Position numbers and translations under genes: made by a program | Shown here: positions 59,588-64,000 of the stretch, piece by piece | Numbering within the stretch: the stretch's first letter is position 1 | Layout: every line of letters begins with the position of its first letter | DNA from: Rhizaria sp. SCN 62-66 | Taxonomy: Eukaryota; Rhizaria, unplaced | Reading direction: 5' to 3' | Length of the DNA stretch: 64,000 nucleotides | NCBI GenBank assembly: GCA_001724265.1 | Contig: MEDY01000014.1 | Location: 62,001 to 126,000, forward strand | Notes under the pieces: generated by a model | Told to the model about the DNA's origin: nothing | The model's database searches: none | The model's input: the letters and a program-made list of their open reading frames with translations, nothing else

Positions 59588-60330
59588 GCTCAGACGGGGA
59601 ACGCCTGCAGAGAGTGGGGACGAAGAGGAAAAAGATGGCGAAAGCGAGGAAGCATAGCGGGGTGAGGACACGTTGTGGGGGATAATTGTTCAATGTGCAT
59701 ATAGAACACGTAAATTACTCTCGTATATCACTGTTGTGGAATTACTGACAATCATTTCTGGTCTCTCTGAATGCTGCGAAGTGAGCCGTTCGAGGGACCT
59801 GGCGTCGTTCTTGTTGTACACCGCATTTTCGACTGGACTCGGTTCGCAAAAAGTCTCGACCGCCTCTCCCCACCACATCGCCGTTGGCGACGAGGACGTT
59901 ATCTTGCCCACTCCATATCCCGTTCCGCCCATCGTCAGGACACTTTATTGTTGCACGGATAGTCGTCAATTTTGCGTTTGTTTTGCTTTTCAAAACCTAT
60001 GCTCCCATCTTTATTATTGGAGTGTCAGGGCACGGTGAAAGCAGGGCAGTGGAATCTCACCTCAACCACCTCCTTCCTGATACCCCGCGACGTGCTCCAG
60101 ACCTGCGCACTTGCTTCTAACTTAAACAAGTCCTTCCGCTTCTACCTGTTCATGCGCGTTTCTATCTCGATGGCCTTATTTGTAGCTCATACTCTTCATT
60201 ACACCCGTCTTTACTACTCCGCTTTCCTCGAAAAGCTATCCTTAACACTTCACGATACTCGCCGCGCGCTCCGCGCTTTCATCTCCCACATCAATCCCTT
60301 GCAGCGCATAGCTCCGGCGCACGTAGCCTG
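59588..60330. promoter_or_regulatory. Divergent intergenic region, mS34 / multi-TM gene
   Basis: 743 bp between start codons. It contains GGTTCGCAAAAAGTC (59841-59855), identical to the element upstream of bL21m. The rest is AT/T-rich. Small ORFs do not have coding-like composition. Confidence 0.5.
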
Positions 60331-63300
60331 ATGGCGTCCCTCTTTCGCGGCCGCAACGCCGGCGCTAGCAGCGCCAGCACTCGCTCGCACGCCGCCCCCG
60401 CAGCAACTGCGGCCTCACCTGAGACCACCGCTGCGTCTGCCATGACGCATGCCTCCGTCTCGGAATCGTCGCAGAATATGCCTGTGGAGGGCGTTTGGCA
60501 CGCAGTGCGTCTGTTCGACGACTCAGTCTTCCCTCCCGTGCGCATCACACGTCCCATCTGCCTCCCGACTGCGACTGTGTTCAGCAGTAGCCATAGCAGC
60601 AGTGATGGCAATGACAGTGACAGGACTGATGTTAGCGCTGCCTCATCGTCGTCATGCGTGCCTCAGATGGCGCTTCAACAGCAACAATTGTACTCTCAGT
60701 ATCCTCTGGTTGGGCCTGCTCGCCCGCCGGCTGACATCGCCACTGCTCTGCCTTACCCGTCGTCGTCATCATCATCATCGTCATCGTCGTCATCCTTTGC
60801 GTCCGCTGACTCTACGTCGTATCTCAAGGCTGACCCTGCGCCGCCTGTCGCTGAAGCTCCATCTTCACCGTTCGCAACACCCCATTTGGACGCAGATGCG
60901 CTGTGGGCGTCATTGGACTCGTCGTGGCTACTATACCAGTCAGAGTTACAGTCAGTAGAAGCAGAGGCTACGCTGCTGTCCGTGCCGTTTGACTCGACTC
61001 TCGGTCTGCCCTGGGCCATGGCCGCACCACAGCCGCAGCTGCAACTGCACTCGCGGTTACCTACACAGTCCCAGCCACAGCACCAGTCTCAGGGCGCTCT
61101 CGGCACGCGTCTGCTCTCGCTTCCCTTATCGCTACCCTCGCTCGCCGAGTGCCCCTTCACCGCCGTCTCCTTCACCCTCGGCGCACTGTACTTACTCGTC
61201 GTCGCCGGCAGCTTGCGCTACCTCTACCGCCTGCGCCGCTCCGCCGCCCGTCGCGCTCAGCGCTTCTTCCTGCTTTTGCTCCTCACGCAGGCCGTGGCGC
61301 GCGCCGTGTACTTCATCCTCTGGCCCACGGGAACCATCTCCCGCGGGTGCTCGCCATCCGACGCGTCATATGTGTCGTACGCGGCCGCCGCGCTGGGCAC
61401 GCTGCCGGGCCCAGTGCTGCTGCTTGCCTTCTCATTTTTTGTCTACTCCGTTAACGTCACGCTCAAACGCTTCCTGCTCCACGGGCTGCTCGAGGCGCGA
61501 CTCCGCGTCGCCGCTGCGGAGGCCGCGGCCGCTGCGTCCGCCTCGGCGGCGTCGGGGCTCGCGTCGCAGTCCTATGTGCACGCGCTGGGAGGGGCGTTTC
61601 AGCAGCAGCCGCACGCGTCGGCCTTCGCCGCTGCGGCGGCCGCAAATCAGGTACGCTTTCTTATAGTTGGTTATATGACACGCAGCGTGTGGACTATGGT
61701 GTTTCAACACGCTTTTATGGAAATGCCTTCTCTTTGAGATTTTGGACGAATATTGTAATTCGATATCTTAATTCCATCTCATTTTTCTTTCTTTCAATAT
61801 ATTCTTATCAATCTTGCTCATTTAACGCAGGACGACTTGGCCCGTGCGCAGGCCGAGGCCTCGCGCCGCCTGCTTAAGGGCGCCTTCGACCTCGGCGTCG
61901 GCATCGATCTCGACCTCTCGTTGCCCCCAGACGCCCTCACCAACCCCACCCCCAACGGCAACGGCAACGCTAACAGTGCTGCTGACTACGACGACGCCAA
62001 CAGCGGTGTCCATAGAAACGGCTTCGATGTCAACAGCAACACTGCGGCGCTGGGTCTCTCGTCCCCACAGCCGCTGCCGCTGCCCCAAGGCGCGCGCAGA
62101 CAGAGCGCGCAGCAGCAGCCGTTGTCGTACGCGTCGCAGTACAAGGGCGCGCGCGCCCCACTGCCCGCGCCGCCGCTGCCGCCGGTGCCCACGGTCTCTG
62201 GCGCCGTCATCCCCGCCTCGGCGATGCCGCACTCAGCCCTAATGCCGCCGCACTCGGGCTTGACGCACCACTTGCCGGTGCGCGCGCCGCAGGCCGTCGT
62301 GCTGCGCCTGCCGACCCACGCGCTGCTGCTCTCGCGCGCGCTGCCACCCGTGCTTGCTCTCGTCAACATCGCCACGTTCGTCTCCTCGATCGTGAACCTC
62401 GTGTACCGCCGCCGCGACCGCGACATCGCGTCCACGGCGTCGCTGGTTGCCGTGTGGACCACGTGCGCCGGCGTCGGCATCGTCGGCGTCGTCTTCGTCG
62501 TCCTGTCGCGGCTGCTCCAGCGCGCAGTCGAGCCGCTCTGGCGCTCCCGCGTGCGCCGCGCCCTCCGCCGCGGTCACCGCAAGCGCAAGCTGGCCGAGAT
62601 TATGCGCGGCTTCCTCGAGCGCGCCGGCCTCCGGTCCAGCGCGCGGCCCGCGGCCACCGCGGCAGCGGGCGCGAACGGCGAGGGACTGGACGCACCGCTG
62701 ACGGCCGTGTACGCCGGCGGCGGCGCAGACAGTGGGAGCTATGGTGACAGCGTTGATAGCGGCAGCGGCAGTGGATCTGATGAGGGCGCATACAGCGACG
62801 ACTTCAGCGATGATGACAGCGACGACGACGACGACGACGGTGACTTTGACACCGCGAACAGCCACAATCATCATCATAATCACTACTATCATCATCACCA
62901 TCATCATCATAATCGGGGTCGCTATAACGTTGGCGACGGAGATGAGTACGATGATCTTGACACGACCGCAAACGCCGTCATCTACGCCGGACCTCACGAG
63001 TACGCGCTCTCCTCAGTCTACTCCAACAACAACAGCAACAACAACAACAATAACAATAACAACGCCGGTGACGGCTATGATGACTACAGCTCGAGTGGCC
63101 AGTACGTCGTGAGCGGCATGTCGCGCTACCGCCCGCCGCACGTGCCCGTCGCCATGGCGGACGCCACGACGGACCCCCGCGCGCTGGCTTTCGCGCCGCC
63201 CATCTACGCCGCCGCCGACGCCGTCACTGCGGCCGCCAACGCCGCGGCGGCGGCTGCAGCAGCAGCGGCGGCTCACGGTCACTCCGCGGCAGGCAGTGCG

Positions 63301-64000
63301 CGCAGCGGGAGCTCAACCCCGCGGTCACAGCCCTCGCGTCCCGGCACGCCCTCGCGCGTTCACGACAATCAGAGCAGCCATCACAACAACAGCTACGCCG
63401 GCACCGGCGCCGGCGCGGGCGCTGCGCGTCCCCTCTCCCGCGCGAGCTCGAGCTCCCACTACAGCCACTCGCACTCGCATCATAATTCGCATTCGCACTC
63501 TCTGGCGCACACGCCGGCGCGCTCCCGCGCCCCCAGCCGCAGCCAGAGCCGCGGCACTGCCCCAGCCGGCGGTGGTTCGCACGCTGCCGCGCCGGGAGCC
63601 GGCACCGGAGGTGTGTACAAGTCCTCTCTGGGGAGTGCAGGCGCGAGCGGGCCCGGCAGCTTCACGCCCGCCGACGCCGCGGTGGCGCTGCTGGCACGCG
63701 CGCCGCTGGGGGTCGTGGCCGTGGCCGGCAGCGTCGGCGGCTGCAGCGACCCCGACGACAGCGACGGGGACGATGGCCGGGACAACATCCGTGCGGGTGA
63801 GGGCGACGGCGATGATGGAGACAGCGGCGAGAATGACGGCGACGACAGTGGCAGCGATGACGCCGACGATGGCAACGGTGACGAGACCGCTGGTCCTGTG
63901 TCGGCTGCGGTTGCCATGGCGCGCCACGTCAGCCAGGTCAGCCACGTCAGCAGCGCCAGCGGGGCCAGCAGCGCCAGCGCGGCCAGCGGGGCCGGCAGCG
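60331..64000 (+). CDS. Multi-TM protein, possibly THH1/TOM1 type, C-terminus beyond window
   Basis: Two exons, 60331-61650 and 61831 onward. The intron is 180 nt (GTACGC...GCAG), phase 0. I translated exon 2 to the window end: it stays open, giving more than 1,160 residues. The N-terminal 270 residues are Ser/Gln-rich. Hydrophobic helices in exon 1 include FTAVSFTLGALYLLVVAG, RFFLLLLLTQAVARAVYFIL and GTLPGPVLLLAFSFFVYSVN. Exon 2 adds LALVNIATFVSSIVNLVY and VWTTCAGVGIVGVVFVVLS. At least five TMs, with Arg-rich loops and a conserved-looking LP step, recall THH1/TOM1/TOM3 seven-TM proteins. That is tentative. The tail has acidic runs, a His-rich stretch, poly-Asn, Ser/Arg-rich and Gly/Asp-rich segments. 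Confidence 0.65.
62863..62913 (+). repeat. CAT/CAC (poly-His) tract
   Basis: CAC, CAT and AAT codons give a His-rich stretch with Asn and Tyr interruptions in the right-edge membrane protein. A poly-Asn tract lies about 110 bp downstream (63021-63062). Confidence 0.85.

Overview
The window is 64 kb of nuclear DNA from a unicellular eukaryote. Coding regions are very GC-rich and full of Ala, Ser, Asp and Gln low-complexity tracts, while introns and intergenic DNA are AT-rich, so gene edges stand out. I find 20 protein genes: 18 complete and 2 running off the ends. There are no rRNA, tRNA, CRISPR or transposon signatures. Eleven genes have one exon and nine have two to four. The 14 introns are 136-227 nt long, and 13 of their donors begin GTACG. 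A lamin with a tail domain, MANF, an Ariadne-type RBR ligase and a possible THH1/TOM1-type membrane protein point to a free-living protist. The sequence does not name the lineage.

Layout. 1-3648 (-): orphan low-complexity protein, 3' end outside. 4105-6801 (+): Ariadne-like RBR ligase. 8159-9877 (-): calcineurin A. 10830-16079 (+): Pol5/MYBBP1A. 16659-17255 (-): MANF. 18183-19628 (+): M20 dipeptidase. 20208-25718 (+): giant orphan with an RRxS array and poly-Q. 26542-28724 (-): HAM1-like/TULIP-type protein. 29387-31315 (+): four-TM protein. 32240-33437 (-): riboflavin kinase. 33877-35743 (+): TFIIH p34. 36351-37647 (-): F1-ATP synthase gamma. 38310-40052 (+): lamin. 40566-44762 (-): AAA+ orphan. 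45040-48044 (-): NTH1. 48702-49460 (+): mitochondrial bL21. 50072-52930 (+): ABC1/ADCK kinase. 53634-58263 (-): Erf4/GOLGA7-like domain fused to a huge Ala/Glu/Lys helix. 58976-59587 (-): mitochondrial mS34. 60331-64000 (+): multi-TM protein, 3' end outside.

The genes mostly alternate strands in divergent and convergent pairs and form no pathway cluster. Five products are clearly or probably mitochondrial (ATP synthase gamma, bL21m, mS34, ADCK, possibly NTH1). Three others are nuclear (lamin, TFIIH p34, Pol5). MANF acts in the ER.

Most notable: the Erf4-like gene has an in-frame TAG beside its splice junction, inside the conserved domain, and none of the 18 visible stop codons is TAG (11 TAA, 7 TGA). 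UAG may be a sense codon here, though one site is not proof. Other points are the near-invariant GTACG donor, the protist lamin, the 16-copy RRx[S/T] array, and a 15-mer shared by the upstream regions of two mitochondrial ribosomal protein genes.
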